From Microcella indica (lineage in GTDB: Bacteria; Actinomycetota; Actinomycetes; Actinomycetales; Microbacteriaceae): a stretch of DNA of 64,000 bases. The number at the start of each line of letters is the position of its first letter. Position 1 is the first letter of the stretch. The translations under genes and the position numbers were made by a program. Below are positions 34,041 to 41,925 of the stretch, in pieces. A model generated the notes under the pieces. That model was not told where the DNA came from. It searched no databases and saw only the letters and a program-made list of their open reading frames with translations. The DNA is taken from contig NZ_CP058670.1 of the NCBI RefSeq assembly GCF_013414345.1, forward strand, positions 1,674,001-1,738,000. Reading direction: 5' to 3'.

Positions 34041-35282
34041 TCAGCCGACGATCGATGTCGCCACGTGCACCGCGCCGGCGAGGGTGCGGTGCACGGGGCA
34101 CTTGTCGGCGATGACGCGCAACGACTCGACCTGCTCAGTGCTCAGATCACCCGTCATGGTGATCTCACGCGCGATGTGCTCGAGCATGCCCGATCGCGAA
34201 CCTGACTCCGCGTCGGCGTCGCTCGCGCACTCTGCGCAGTCGTCGACGTGGCGGCGTTCGTGCCGCAGCATGACCGTCACCCTCTCGAGCGGGATGCCCT
34301 TGCGGTCGGCGTACATGCGCATCGTCATCGACGTGCACGCGCCGAGCCCGGCGAGCACGAGGTCGTACGGGGAGGGCCCGGCGTCGTCGCCGATGGGCTC
34401 GGGCTCGTCGGCGAGGAACCGATGGCTGCCCGCCGTGACCGACTGCGTGAACGCGCCCGACGTCGTGCTCGACACTGTCACGGTGCCGGGTGAGGAAGCC
34501 GGAGCCTCCGCGGCTGCGTGGGCACGGGCATCCAGCGCATAGCGCGCCGCCCATGCCGCGATCATCGACGCCGCGAACGCCGAGTCGGCCGCGTCGGTGA
34601 GGAGGTGGTCGGCGCCGTCGAGCGCGACGAACGACTTGGGGTGCCGAGCCGCCTCGAAGATCTCGCGCGCGTTGTCGATGCCGACGATCTCGTCGAGGGG
34701 TGCGTGCAGCACGAGCAACGCGCGGTCGAGGCCGGCGATGCGCTCGTGCTGACGCTGCCCCGCGAGGTCGTCGAGCAGCTGTCTGCGGATGCGGAAGGTG
34801 CGGCCCGCGAGCTGCACATCGGCCTCGCCCTCGGTCGTGATGCTCTCCCGCGCCGCATCGAAGAGGGCCGTCACGTGGGAGGGATCGCTCGGGGCGCCGA
34901 TCGTCGCGACCGCGCGCACGCTCGGCACGCGCTCAGCGGCGGCGATCACGGCCGCACCGCCGAGGGAGTGGCCGATGAGCAGGGTGGGTGCGCGGTGCTC
35001 CTGCTCGAGGTACTCGGCCGCCGCCACGAGGTCGTCGATGTTGGAGGAGAAGTTCGTATTCGAGAAGTCGCCATCCGAGTCGCCGAGACCCGTGAAGTCG
35101 AACCGCAGTACCGCGATGCCGCTGCCCGTGAGGGCGCGCGCGATACGGGAGGCCGCCTTCGAATCCTTCGAGCACGTGAAGCAGTGCGCGAAGACGGCGT
35201 ACCCGCGCGGCTCGCCCTCCGGCATCTCGAGTCGGGCCGCGAGGCCGTGCCCCGCGGAACCCGGGAACTCAACCGCGAGCAT
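34041..35282 (-). CDS. Alpha/beta-hydrolase fused to OsmC domain
   Basis: A 413-residue two-domain protein. Residues 1-250 are an alpha/beta hydrolase with nucleophile elbow GHSLGG at 104-109 and a GLGDSDG oxyanion region. Residues about 270-413 are an OsmC/Ohr-like domain with both reactive-Cys segments (GLGACTSMTMRMYADRKG and DKCPVHRTL). OsmC proteins reduce organic hydroperoxides, so the fusion probably hydrolyses and detoxifies oxidised esters. It overlaps the FMN-reductase gene by 14 bases. It converges on the MFS gene with only 6 bases between stops. Confidence 0.92.
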   Translation of the reverse strand: MLAVEFPGSAGHGLAARLEMPEGEPRGYAVFAHCFTCSKDSKAASRIARALTGSGIAVLRFDFTGLGDSDGDFSNTNFSSNIDDLVAAAEYLEQEHRAPTLLIGHSLGGAAVIAAAERVPSVRAVATIGAPSDPSHVTALFDAARESITTEGEADVQLAGRTFRIRRQLLDDLAGQRQHERIAGLDRALLVLHAPLDEIVGIDNAREIFEAARHPKSFVALDGADHLLTDAADSAFAASMIAAWAARYALDARAHAAAEAPASSPGTVTVSSTTSGAFTQSVTAGSHRFLADEPEPIGDDAGPSPYDLVLAGLGACTSMTMRMYADRKGIPLERVTVMLRHERRHVDDCAECASDADAESGSRSGMLEHIAREITMTGDLSTEQVESLRVIADKCPVHRTLAGAVHVATSIVG

Positions 35283-36039
35283 CGTCGCCCGGCTGGCGGT
35301 ACTCGGGGTTCGCGTCGAAGCCCCAGCGCTCGCCCTCTGCCCACTGCTCGCGCACGTTGCCGTAGGCGGGGATGCCGCCGGCGTCCTTCAGCCGACGAGC
35401 CGTGTGGAGCAGGTTCCACGTCATGAACGTCATGTTGCGGTTCGTGAAGTCGTTCGCGGGCCCACCCGAGCCCTCGTCGAGGTAGCTCGGGCCGGGCCCG
35501 ACCTCGCCGATCCACCCGGCGTCGGCGGCGGGCGGGATCGTGCAACCGATGTGCTGCAGGGCGTACAGCGTGGACATGGCGGAGTGCTTGACGCCGTCCT
35601 CGTTGCCCGTGACGAGCATCCCCGCCGTCTTGCCGTAGTAGACGTACTGGCCGCTCTCGTTCGTCATGCCGCTCATCGCATACAGGCGCTCGATGAGCAC
35701 GCGCAGCTGCGACGACACCTCGCCGAGCCAGATCGGTGTGCCCACGACGAGGATGTCGGCCTCGCGCACGCGCGGCCACAGCTCGACCCACTCGTCCGCC
35801 TCCCAGCCGTGCTCGCGCATGTCGGGGTACACGCCCGGCGGCACGGTGTGATCCACGAGCCGCAGGCTGTCGACGCTCACGCCCTGGCTGCGCATGAGCG
35901 CGATGCTGCGATCCATGAGGCCCTGCGTGTGGCTGAGCTCGGGACTGCGCTTGAGGGTGCAGTTGACGTAGACGGCGCGGAGGTCGCCGTAGTCAGCGGG
36001 CGGGGACGGGACGGCCGAGGGCTGCGGGGAGTCGGGCAT
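35269..36039 (-). CDS. NADPH-dependent FMN reductase / flavodoxin family protein
   Basis: A 256-residue flavoprotein. The flavodoxin-like fold is seen in DLRAVYVNCTLKRSPE, ADILVVGTPIWLGEVSSQLRVLIERL (the FMN-binding PIWxGxxSSxLK pattern) and KTAGMLVTGNEDGVKH. It is probably a cytoplasmic NAD(P)H:FMN or quinone reductase. The ATG at 36039 is leaderless, with TACCGT 6 bases upstream; a longer frame upstream is not used. It overlaps the OsmC/hydrolase gene, which points to a shared redox-stress role. Confidence 0.88.
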   Translation of the reverse strand: MPDSPQPSAVPSPPADYGDLRAVYVNCTLKRSPELSHTQGLMDRSIALMRSQGVSVDSLRLVDHTVPPGVYPDMREHGWEADEWVELWPRVREADILVVGTPIWLGEVSSQLRVLIERLYAMSGMTNESGQYVYYGKTAGMLVTGNEDGVKHSAMSTLYALQHIGCTIPPAADAGWIGEVGPGPSYLDEGSGGPANDFTNRNMTFMTWNLLHTARRLKDAGGIPAYGNVREQWAEGERWGFDANPEYRQPGDDARG

Positions 36040-36045
36040 GCCTCG

Positions 36046-36051
36046 ACGGTA
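36046..36051 (-). promoter_or_regulatory. -10 element TACCGT of the FMN reductase gene (leaderless)
   Basis: TACCGT is followed by 6 bases and then ATG. Confidence 0.55.
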
Positions 36052-36147
36052 GCCCCCAGCGCATCCCGTTACCATGGAGTCACAACCCACACTCAGGCAC
36101 CCTTACCTCTGACACGGTGCCGCCTATAGCGAGACGAGACGTTTTCG

Positions 36148-38763
36148 ATGAGCCCTGCATCCCTCCCCGACAAGCCCGCCCTCGAAGGTCTCGAAGCGAA
36201 GTGGGGTGAGGTCTGGGAGCAGCAGGGCATCTACCGTTTCGATCGGGATGCCGCACTCGCGGCCGGCAAGGCCCAGGTCTACGCGATCGATACCCCGCCG
36301 CCGACCGCCTCGGGCTCGCTGCACATCGGCCACGTCTTCAGCTACACCCACATGGATCTCGCCGCCCGCTACCAGCGCATGCGCGGCCGGCACCTGTTCT
36401 ACCCGATGGGCTGGGACGACAACGGCCTGCCGACCGAGCGCCGCGTGCAGAACTACTACGGCGTGCGCTGCGACCCCACGCTCCCCTACGACGCCGGCTT
36501 CACGCCGCCGTTCGAGGGCGGAGACAACAAGGCCTCCAAGGCCGCCGACCAGGTGCCCATCAGCCGCCGCAACTTCATCGAGCTGTGCGAGCGCCTCACC
36601 GTCGAGGACGAGAAGCAGTTCGAAGACCTGTGGCGCACCCTCGGCCTCAGCGTCGACTGGGACCAGACGTACCGCACGATCGGCGATGACGCGCAACGCG
36701 CGGCCCAGCGCGCCTTCCTGCGGAACCTGGCGCGCGGTGAGGCGTACCGCGCTGACGCGCCGACCCTCTGGGATGTGACGTTCCGCACGGCCGTCGCGCA
36801 GGCCGAGCTCGAAGACAAGGACATGCCCGGGGCGTACCACCGGGTGTCGTTCCACACGGCGAACTCTGAGACAGGCGACGGCGGCACGATCGAGATCGAG
36901 ACCACGCGCCCCGAGCTGATTCCCGCCTGCGTGGCCCTGGTCGCGCATCCCGATGATGAGCGCTACCAGCCGTACTTCGGCACGACCGTGACGACGCCCC
37001 TCTTCGGCGTGGAGGTGCCCGTCGTGGCGCACCGCCTCGCGCAGCAGGACAAAGGCTCGGGCATCGCCATGGTGTGCACGTTCGGCGACGTGACCGACGT
37101 CGTGTGGTGGCGCGAGCTCGACCTGCCGCTGCGGCCCATCCTCGGGAAGGACGGCCGCATTCTGGCCGAGCCCCCGCAGGGCATCGAGGGGGCGGCGGCC
37201 GAGACCTACGCCGAGCTCGCGGGCAAGACCGTCTTCAGTGCGAAGGCGCGCATCGTCGAACTGCTCACCGAGTCGGGCGACCTCAAGGGCGAGCCGCGGG
37301 CGATCAGCCACCCAGTCAAGTTCTTCGAGAAGGGCGACAAGCCGCTCGAGATCGTGACCACTCGCCAGTGGTACATCGCCAACGGCGCGCGGGACGAGCA
37401 GCTCGCCGAGCGCCTCCTCGAGCGCGGGCGCGAGGTCGCGTTCCACCCCGACCACATGCGCGTGCGCTACGAGAACTGGGTCGGTGGGCTCTCCGGCGAC
37501 TGGCTCATCTCGCGGCAGCGCTTCTTCGGCGTGCCGATTCCCGTCTGGTACCGCCTCGACGCCGACGGCGAGCAGACCGGCGACCCCATCGTGCCGACCG
37601 AGGACCAGCTGCCCGTCGACCCCTCCTCGATGCCCGCCCCCGGGTTCGACGAGGCCCAGCGCGGCAAGCCGAACGGCTTCATCGGCGAGGTCGACATCAT
37701 GGACACCTGGGCGACCTCGAGCCTCACGCCGCAGATCGCCGGCAAGTGGGAGGACGACCCCGAGCTGTTCGACCTGGTCTTCCCCTACGACCTGCGCAGC
37801 CAGGGGCAGGACATCATCCGCACCTGGCTGTTCTCGACCGTGCTGCGTGCCGAGCTCGAGCACGGCACCGTGCCGTGGAAGCACGCGGGCATCTCGGGCT
37901 TCATCGTCGACCCCGACCGCAAGAAGATGTCGAAGTCGAAGGGCAACGTCGTGACCCCGGCCGCGATGCTCGACGACCACGGCAGCGACGCCGTGCGCTA
38001 CTGGGCGGCCTCCTCGCGCCTGGGTACCGACGCGGCCTTCGACCCGCAGAACCCCAAGCAGATGAAGATCGGCCGCCGCCTGGCCATCAAGGTGCTGAAC
38101 GCCGCCAAGTTCGTGCACTCCTTCGAAGCGCCCGCTGGCGTGGACAGCATCGACGCTCTCGGCGCGAGCGCGATCACCGAGCCGCTCGACCGCGACCTGC
38201 TCGCCTCGCTCGCCGAGGTCGTGCGCGTCGCGACGAAGGCGCTCGACGAGTACGACCACGCTCGAGCGCTCGACGTGGCCGAGCAGTTCTTCTGGACCTT
38301 CACCGATGACTACCTCGAGCTCGTCAAGGAGCGCGCCTACGGTGCGCAGGGTGCCGAGGGCCAGGCGAGCGCCGTCGCCGCGCTGCACCTGGCCATGGAC
38401 GTCTTCGTGCGGCTCTTCGCGCCCGTGCTGCCGTTCGCGACGGAGGAGGTCTGGAGCTGGACGCACGACGGCAGCGTGCACGTCGCCGCCTGGCCGACCG
38501 CCGACGAGGTGAGCAGCGAGAGCCCGACCGGGCTGCTGCCGCTCGTCTCCGAGGCGCTCATCGGCATCCGTCGGGCCAAGACCGACGCGAAGGTGTCGCA
38601 GAAGACCCCGGTGACCCACGCGACCCTCTCGGCGCCCATGCTGCTCGCCGAGGCGGCGGGCGACCTCAAGGCCGTCGGCCGCATCGACGTGCTGGACATC
38701 ATGGAGGGCGACTCGATCGAGATCACCGCGATCGAGCTCGGCGAGGCACCCGAGCGCGCCTGA
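36148..38763 (+). CDS. valS: Valyl-tRNA synthetase
   Basis: An 871-residue class I synthetase charging tRNA-Val. The HIGH motif is in PPPTASGSLHIGHVFSYTHMD, followed by WDDNGLPTERRVQ. The editing domain contains TTRPELIPACVALVAHP, and the KMSKS loop is DRKKMSKSKGN. The ATG at 36148 has only a weak GAGACG upstream. A TATAGC hexamer about 20 bases before it may be the -10. No T-box is seen, unlike ileS. Length is normal. Confidence 0.97.
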   Translation: MSPASLPDKPALEGLEAKWGEVWEQQGIYRFDRDAALAAGKAQVYAIDTPPPTASGSLHIGHVFSYTHMDLAARYQRMRGRHLFYPMGWDDNGLPTERRVQNYYGVRCDPTLPYDAGFTPPFEGGDNKASKAADQVPISRRNFIELCERLTVEDEKQFEDLWRTLGLSVDWDQTYRTIGDDAQRAAQRAFLRNLARGEAYRADAPTLWDVTFRTAVAQAELEDKDMPGAYHRVSFHTANSETGDGGTIEIETTRPELIPACVALVAHPDDERYQPYFGTTVTTPLFGVEVPVVAHRLAQQDKGSGIAMVCTFGDVTDVVWWRELDLPLRPILGKDGRILAEPPQGIEGAAAETYAELAGKTVFSAKARIVELLTESGDLKGEPRAISHPVKFFEKGDKPLEIVTTRQWYIANGARDEQLAERLLERGREVAFHPDHMRVRYENWVGGLSGDWLISRQRFFGVPIPVWYRLDADGEQTGDPIVPTEDQLPVDPSSMPAPGFDEAQRGKPNGFIGEVDIMDTWATSSLTPQIAGKWEDDPELFDLVFPYDLRSQGQDIIRTWLFSTVLRAELEHGTVPWKHAGISGFIVDPDRKKMSKSKGNVVTPAAMLDDHGSDAVRYWAASSRLGTDAAFDPQNPKQMKIGRRLAIKVLNAAKFVHSFEAPAGVDSIDALGASAITEPLDRDLLASLAEVVRVATKALDEYDHARALDVAEQFFWTFTDDYLELVKERAYGAQGAEGQASAVAALHLAMDVFVRLFAPVLPFATEEVWSWTHDGSVHVAAWPTADEVSSESPTGLLPLVSEALIGIRRAKTDAKVSQKTPVTHATLSAPMLLAEAAGDLKAVGRIDVLDIMEGDSIEITAIELGEAPERA

Positions 38764-38785
38764 GTGCGCCCCGGCGAGCCTCCGC

Positions 38786-38791
38786 TAGGCT
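38786..38791 (+). promoter_or_regulatory. -10 element TAGGCT of the APC permease gene (leaderless)
   Basis: TAGGCT is followed by 7 bases and then ATG. It sits in the loop/arm of a short GCGAGCC/GGCTCGC inverted repeat (38774-38794), which could also end valS transcripts. Confidence 0.6.
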
Positions 38792-38798
38792 CGCGCCC

Positions 38799-40100
38799 AT
38801 GACTCGCGACGACCAGAAGATCTCCCTCATCGGCTCGGTATCGCTCGGCACGGGCGTCATGATCGGAGCGGGCATCTTCGCCCTGGTCGGGCAGGTGGCC
38901 GAGGTCTCGGGCGAGGTCTTCCCGTGGGTGTTCCTGGCCGCGGCCGTCGTCGTGGGACTCAGCTCGCACGCCTACGCGCGATACTCCGCCGTGAACCCGA
39001 CCTCCGGCGGCATCGCGATGCTGCTGCGCGCCGCCTACGGCAACGGCGTCATCGCGGGGGCGTTCTCGCTCTTCATGTACGTGTCGATGGTCGTGGCGGA
39101 GAGCCTCATCGCCCGCACCTTCGGCACGTACCTGCTGCAGCCGTTCGGCCTCCAGGACTCCGCGATTCTCGTGCCCCTGCTCGGCGTGGTGCTCATCGCG
39201 GCGACCGCGATCGCCAACATCGTCGGCAACCGGTTCGTCGAGCGCTCCGCCACCGCGACCGCCGTCATCAAGATCGTCGGCATCGCGACCCTCGCGATCG
39301 CCGGGATCATCGGCACCGTCGTGGCGTCGGGCGGTGGCGCGTCGAGCGGCGGCGAGGGAGACGGCGGGTCGTCGGGCGACCCCGGCCTCCTCGGCATCGT
39401 CGCGGGCGTGGCACTGTGCGTGCTCGCCTACAAGGGCTTCACGACCATCACCAATCACGGCGCCGAGCTGCGCGACGCGAAGAAGAACCTGCCCCGCTCG
39501 ATCGTGCTCGCCATCGCGATCTGCGCGGGCCTCTACGCGCTCATCACCGTCGCCGTCGCCGCGAACCTCACCGTGCCCGAGATCGTCGAGGCGCGCGACT
39601 TCGCGCTCGCGCGCGCGGCCGACCCGCTGTTCGGGCAGGCCGGCGTCGCGCTCACCGTCGGCATCGCCGTGATCGCGACCGCCTCGGCGCTGCTCGCCAA
39701 CCTCTTCTCGGTCTCACGGCTCTTCGCCATGCTGCAGGACATGGGCCAGGTGCCCCGCGGCAACCGGTGGAAGGAGCAGCAGCCGCTGCTCATCACCGCG
39801 GGCCTCGCGATCGTCGTGACGGCGCTCTTCGACCTCGGGCAGATCGCCTCCCTCGGCGTGTTCCTCTACCTGACGATGGACATCGCCGTGCAATGGGGGG
39901 TTCTGCGGCGTCTGCGGGGCGACACAGGGGCGCACGCCTGGCCCCTCGTGGCGACGATCGTGCTCGACGGCCTCATCCTCGGCGCCTTCACGATCGTGAC
40001 GATCGGGCGCGACCCTCTCACCCTGCTCGTCGCGAGCGTCATCGGCGCCGCGCTCTTCCTCAGTCAGTGGCTCGTCGTGCGACACGCTCGCGCCGAGTAG
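38799..40100 (+). CDS. APC family amino acid permease
   Basis: A 433-residue transporter with about twelve helices. The opening SVSLGTGVMIGAGIFALVGQVAEVSG is the conserved helix-1 substrate site of the APC superfamily, followed by helix 2-3 SSHAYARYSAVNPTSGGIAMLL. A Gly/Ser-rich loop (GGGASSGGEGDGGSSGDPG) lies between helices 5 and 6. It probably imports an amino acid or related compound by proton symport. The leaderless promoter lies right before the ATG. Confidence 0.9.
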   Translation: MTRDDQKISLIGSVSLGTGVMIGAGIFALVGQVAEVSGEVFPWVFLAAAVVVGLSSHAYARYSAVNPTSGGIAMLLRAAYGNGVIAGAFSLFMYVSMVVAESLIARTFGTYLLQPFGLQDSAILVPLLGVVLIAATAIANIVGNRFVERSATATAVIKIVGIATLAIAGIIGTVVASGGGASSGGEGDGGSSGDPGLLGIVAGVALCVLAYKGFTTITNHGAELRDAKKNLPRSIVLAIAICAGLYALITVAVAANLTVPEIVEARDFALARAADPLFGQAGVALTVGIAVIATASALLANLFSVSRLFAMLQDMGQVPRGNRWKEQQPLLITAGLAIVVTALFDLGQIASLGVFLYLTMDIAVQWGVLRRLRGDTGAHAWPLVATIVLDGLILGAFTIVTIGRDPLTLLVASVIGAALFLSQWLVVRHARAE

Positions 40101-40103
40101 CCT
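40098..40103 (+). promoter_or_regulatory. -10 element TAGCCT of the GNAT gene (leaderless)
   Basis: TAGCCT overlaps the stop codon of the permease gene and is followed by 6 bases and ATG. Confidence 0.55.
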
Positions 40104-40109
40104 GCGAGG

Positions 40110-40568
40110 ATGAGCGAGAGCAGCATCACCATTCGACAGGCCAGCCCCGGCGACGCGGAGCGCTGGCGCGAGCTGTTCACGGCGTACGGAGTGTTCTACG
40201 AGACCGACTTCGACGGCGCCGTGCTCGACGGCGTGTGGACGTGGATACTCGACCCCGAGCATCCGGTCACGGCGTTCGTCGCCGAGGTCGACGGTGCGAT
40301 CGTCGGCTTCGCGCACGTGCGCATGCAGCCCGACACGTTCCTCGCCGGGCCCGGCTGGTTCCTCGACGACCTCTTCGCCGACCCTGCCCATCGCGGATCG
40401 GGCGTGGGCACCGCGCTGCTCGAGGCGGTCGCCGACCACGCCTCAGCGAACGGGGGCGGAACGCTGCGCTGGATCACCGCCGCCGACAACGAGCGCGCGC
40501 AGCGGGCCTACGACCGTCTCGCGACGCGCACGACGTGGGTCACCTACGAGCGGGAGACGAGCGGGTAG
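40110..40568 (+). CDS. GNAT family N-acetyltransferase
   Basis: A 152-residue GNAT enzyme. The acetyl-CoA-binding motif A is DDLFADPAHRGSGVGTALLEAVADHA at about residues 90-115, preceded by the ITIRQASPGDAERW start and GFAHVRMQPDTF strand. The acceptor could be an amino acid, amine or antibiotic and cannot be told. It follows the permease by 9 bases and has its own -10 element. Confidence 0.9.
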   Translation: MSESSITIRQASPGDAERWRELFTAYGVFYETDFDGAVLDGVWTWILDPEHPVTAFVAEVDGAIVGFAHVRMQPDTFLAGPGWFLDDLFADPAHRGSGVGTALLEAVADHASANGGGTLRWITAADNERAQRAYDRLATRTTWVTYERETSG

Positions 40569-40654
40569 CATCGGGGGCGCCACCGCGACCCACCCGTACG
40601 CGAACCCCTGCTGGCGAGCTCCTGCTCGGCAGCACCTGCTAGGAGGCCTGAGCC

Positions 40655-40891
40655 ATGCAGCTCGGAACCCGCTGGTCGGTCGGTGCCGAACCGCCCGCAC
40701 GCCTGAACCCTGACGTTCGCGCCGCCGTGCGCTCCGTGGAGGGCGAACTCTTCGGTCGAGACACGAGCCTGTGGCGCTGGACCCTCACGTGGTTGGAGGG
40801 GCAACCCGTCGTCGAGCTCGACGATGGAACGGTCATCCGCCAGTCCCACGACGGCGTCGTCGAGATCACGGACGGCGTCACGCCCCGCTGA
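40655..40891 (+). CDS. Small conserved-looking hypothetical protein
   Basis: A 78-residue cytoplasmic protein starting MQLGTRWSVGAEPPARLNPDVRAAV and ending in paired strands (LTWLEGQPVVELDDGTVIRQ, VVEITDGVTPR). An AGGAGG ribosome site lies 8 bases before the ATG, which is strong support for translation. Function is unknown. Confidence 0.7.
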   Translation: MQLGTRWSVGAEPPARLNPDVRAAVRSVEGELFGRDTSLWRWTLTWLEGQPVVELDDGTVIRQSHDGVVEITDGVTPR

Positions 40892-40931
40892 GGCATCCGC
40901 CGCGACTACTGTCGCACTTTCGTGTGGTCCG

Positions 40932-40969
40932 CTACTGCACTGCGCCGTTCTCCTACTGCGCTGCGCCGT
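40932..40969. repeat. 21-bp direct repeat at the convergent gene ends
   Basis: CTACTGC(A/G)CTGCGCCGT occurs at 40932-40948 and 40953-40969. The second copy overlaps the last codons of the small minus-strand gene, so the 3' end may have been duplicated locally. Confidence 0.6.
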
Positions 40970-41171
40970 AGCGGAACGGTGCCGCCGCCTGCTGGCGCAT
41001 CGATTCGGTGCGGATGCTGCGCGCCTGCTCCTCGTGGCTGCGACGCCGCACGGGCCTGCGGCTCCACGCGACGAGCGCGAGCCCGGTGGAGAGCACGAGC
41101 CGGCGCAGCATGGGCAGACGGCGAGCACGGGGCGCGCAGCAGTCCGCGGCGGTGAGGGTCATGGTGGTCAT
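40953..41171 (-). CDS. Small basic protein coupled to the ArsR-type regulator
   Basis: A 72-residue protein (MTTMTLTAADCCAPRARRLPML, then RRLVLSTGLALVAWSRRPVRRRSHEEQ). A vicinal Cys-Cys pair at residues 11-12 is notable. The C-terminal half is Arg-rich. Its ATG overlaps the regulator's stop by 4 bases, the best evidence that it is real. Function is unknown; it could be a short accessory to the regulator. Confidence 0.55.
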   Translation of the reverse strand: MTTMTLTAADCCAPRARRLPMLRRLVLSTGLALVAWSRRPVRRRSHEEQARSIRTESMRQQAAAPFRYGAAQ

Positions 41172-41800
41172 CGTGCTGTCTCTTCCTCGGTGTCGTCAGA
41201 TTCGGTGATCTCGTGCCCATCGAGCACGGGAAACGCGAAGTACTGCAGTTGGACGGGTCGAGAACCGACGACCCGTTGGCCGCGGTGCTCGCGGGCGAAC
41301 TCGGTGATGAGCGCGACGATCTGCTCATTGAGCTCGCCGAGCTGCTCGGCGGTCACGTGAACGCTGGCCGACTGGAGGTTGGTGGCGTCGCGCCAGCGCG
41401 GGGGCAGCTCGGTCATGCCGCGCTCGACGATGTCGCGCACGCCGGCCTCGCGGTGATGCAGCCACTCGCGCATGATGACGCGGCTGGCCTGACGACCGGC
41501 CTCGCTCCCGTCGAGCTCGGGGCTGCCCATCTGGATGGCGCCGGGCACGCGCTCCCACCAGCGCTCGCGCGCGGTGCCGCGGTCAGCGACCTCGCGCACG
41601 TAGCCGTGCTTCTCGAGCTGCCGCAGGTGGTAGCTCGTCGACCCGCTGGATTCGCCGAGCCGCTCACCGAGCCCGCTGGCCGTCTGGGCGCCGTAGGTGG
41701 AGAGCGCCTCGATGATCTGCACACGCAGCGGGTGGGCAAGCGCCTTGAGACCATCGAGATCGGCGATGCGAGTCTCGGGATCGTGCGCGCTGGCTGTCAT
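41168..41800 (-). CDS. ArsR-type winged-helix transcriptional regulator
   Basis: A 210-residue regulator. Residues about 10-85 are an ArsR/helix_turn_helix_20-type domain (LDGLKALAHPLRVQIIEALSTYGAQTASGLGERLGESSGSTSYHLRQLEKHGYV). The remaining 120 residues form a helical region probably for dimerisation or ligand binding; no ArsR metal-binding Cys cluster is seen. The ATG at 41800 is leaderless (TAGAGT 7 bases upstream). A TGCAAACA/TGTTTGCA palindrome over its -35 region points to autorepression, and the divergent peptidase gene may be co-regulated. Confidence 0.9.
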   Translation of the reverse strand: MTASAHDPETRIADLDGLKALAHPLRVQIIEALSTYGAQTASGLGERLGESSGSTSYHLRQLEKHGYVREVADRGTARERWWERVPGAIQMGSPELDGSEAGRQASRVIMREWLHHREAGVRDIVERGMTELPPRWRDATNLQSASVHVTAEQLGELNEQIVALITEFAREHRGQRVVGSRPVQLQYFAFPVLDGHEITESDDTEEETAR

Positions 41801-41807
41801 GCTGACG

Positions 41808-41836
41808 ACTCTAGCAATGCAAACACTTGTTTGCAA
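41808..41836 (-). promoter_or_regulatory. Promoter and palindromic operator of the ArsR-type gene
   Basis: The -10 is TAGAGT (41808-41813) and the -35 is TTGCAA (41831-41836), with an ideal 17-base spacer. TGCAAACACTTGTTTGCA (41818-41835) has perfect 8-bp arms and covers the spacer and -35, so a bound dimer would exclude polymerase. A further TTTGCAA half-like copy follows at 41844-41850. Confidence 0.75.
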
Positions 41837-41913
41837 GCACTTCTTTGCAATCATGTCTCTGCATACTGCGGGACGGCGGGCGCACCCTCACGAGAGCCAC
41901 GGATGCGCGGCTC

Positions 41914-41919
41914 TAGGCT
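41914..41919 (+). promoter_or_regulatory. -10 element TAGGCT of the M3 peptidase gene (leaderless)
   Basis: TAGGCT is followed by 6 bases and then ATG. Confidence 0.6.
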
Positions 41920-41925
41920 GTCCGC

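Noticed and set aside
36124-38619. An 831-codon open frame on the minus strand.
   Set aside because: It lies wholly antisense to valS, whose protein has all class I synthetase motifs. Long antisense frames are common at this GC content, and the translation has no recognisable domain.
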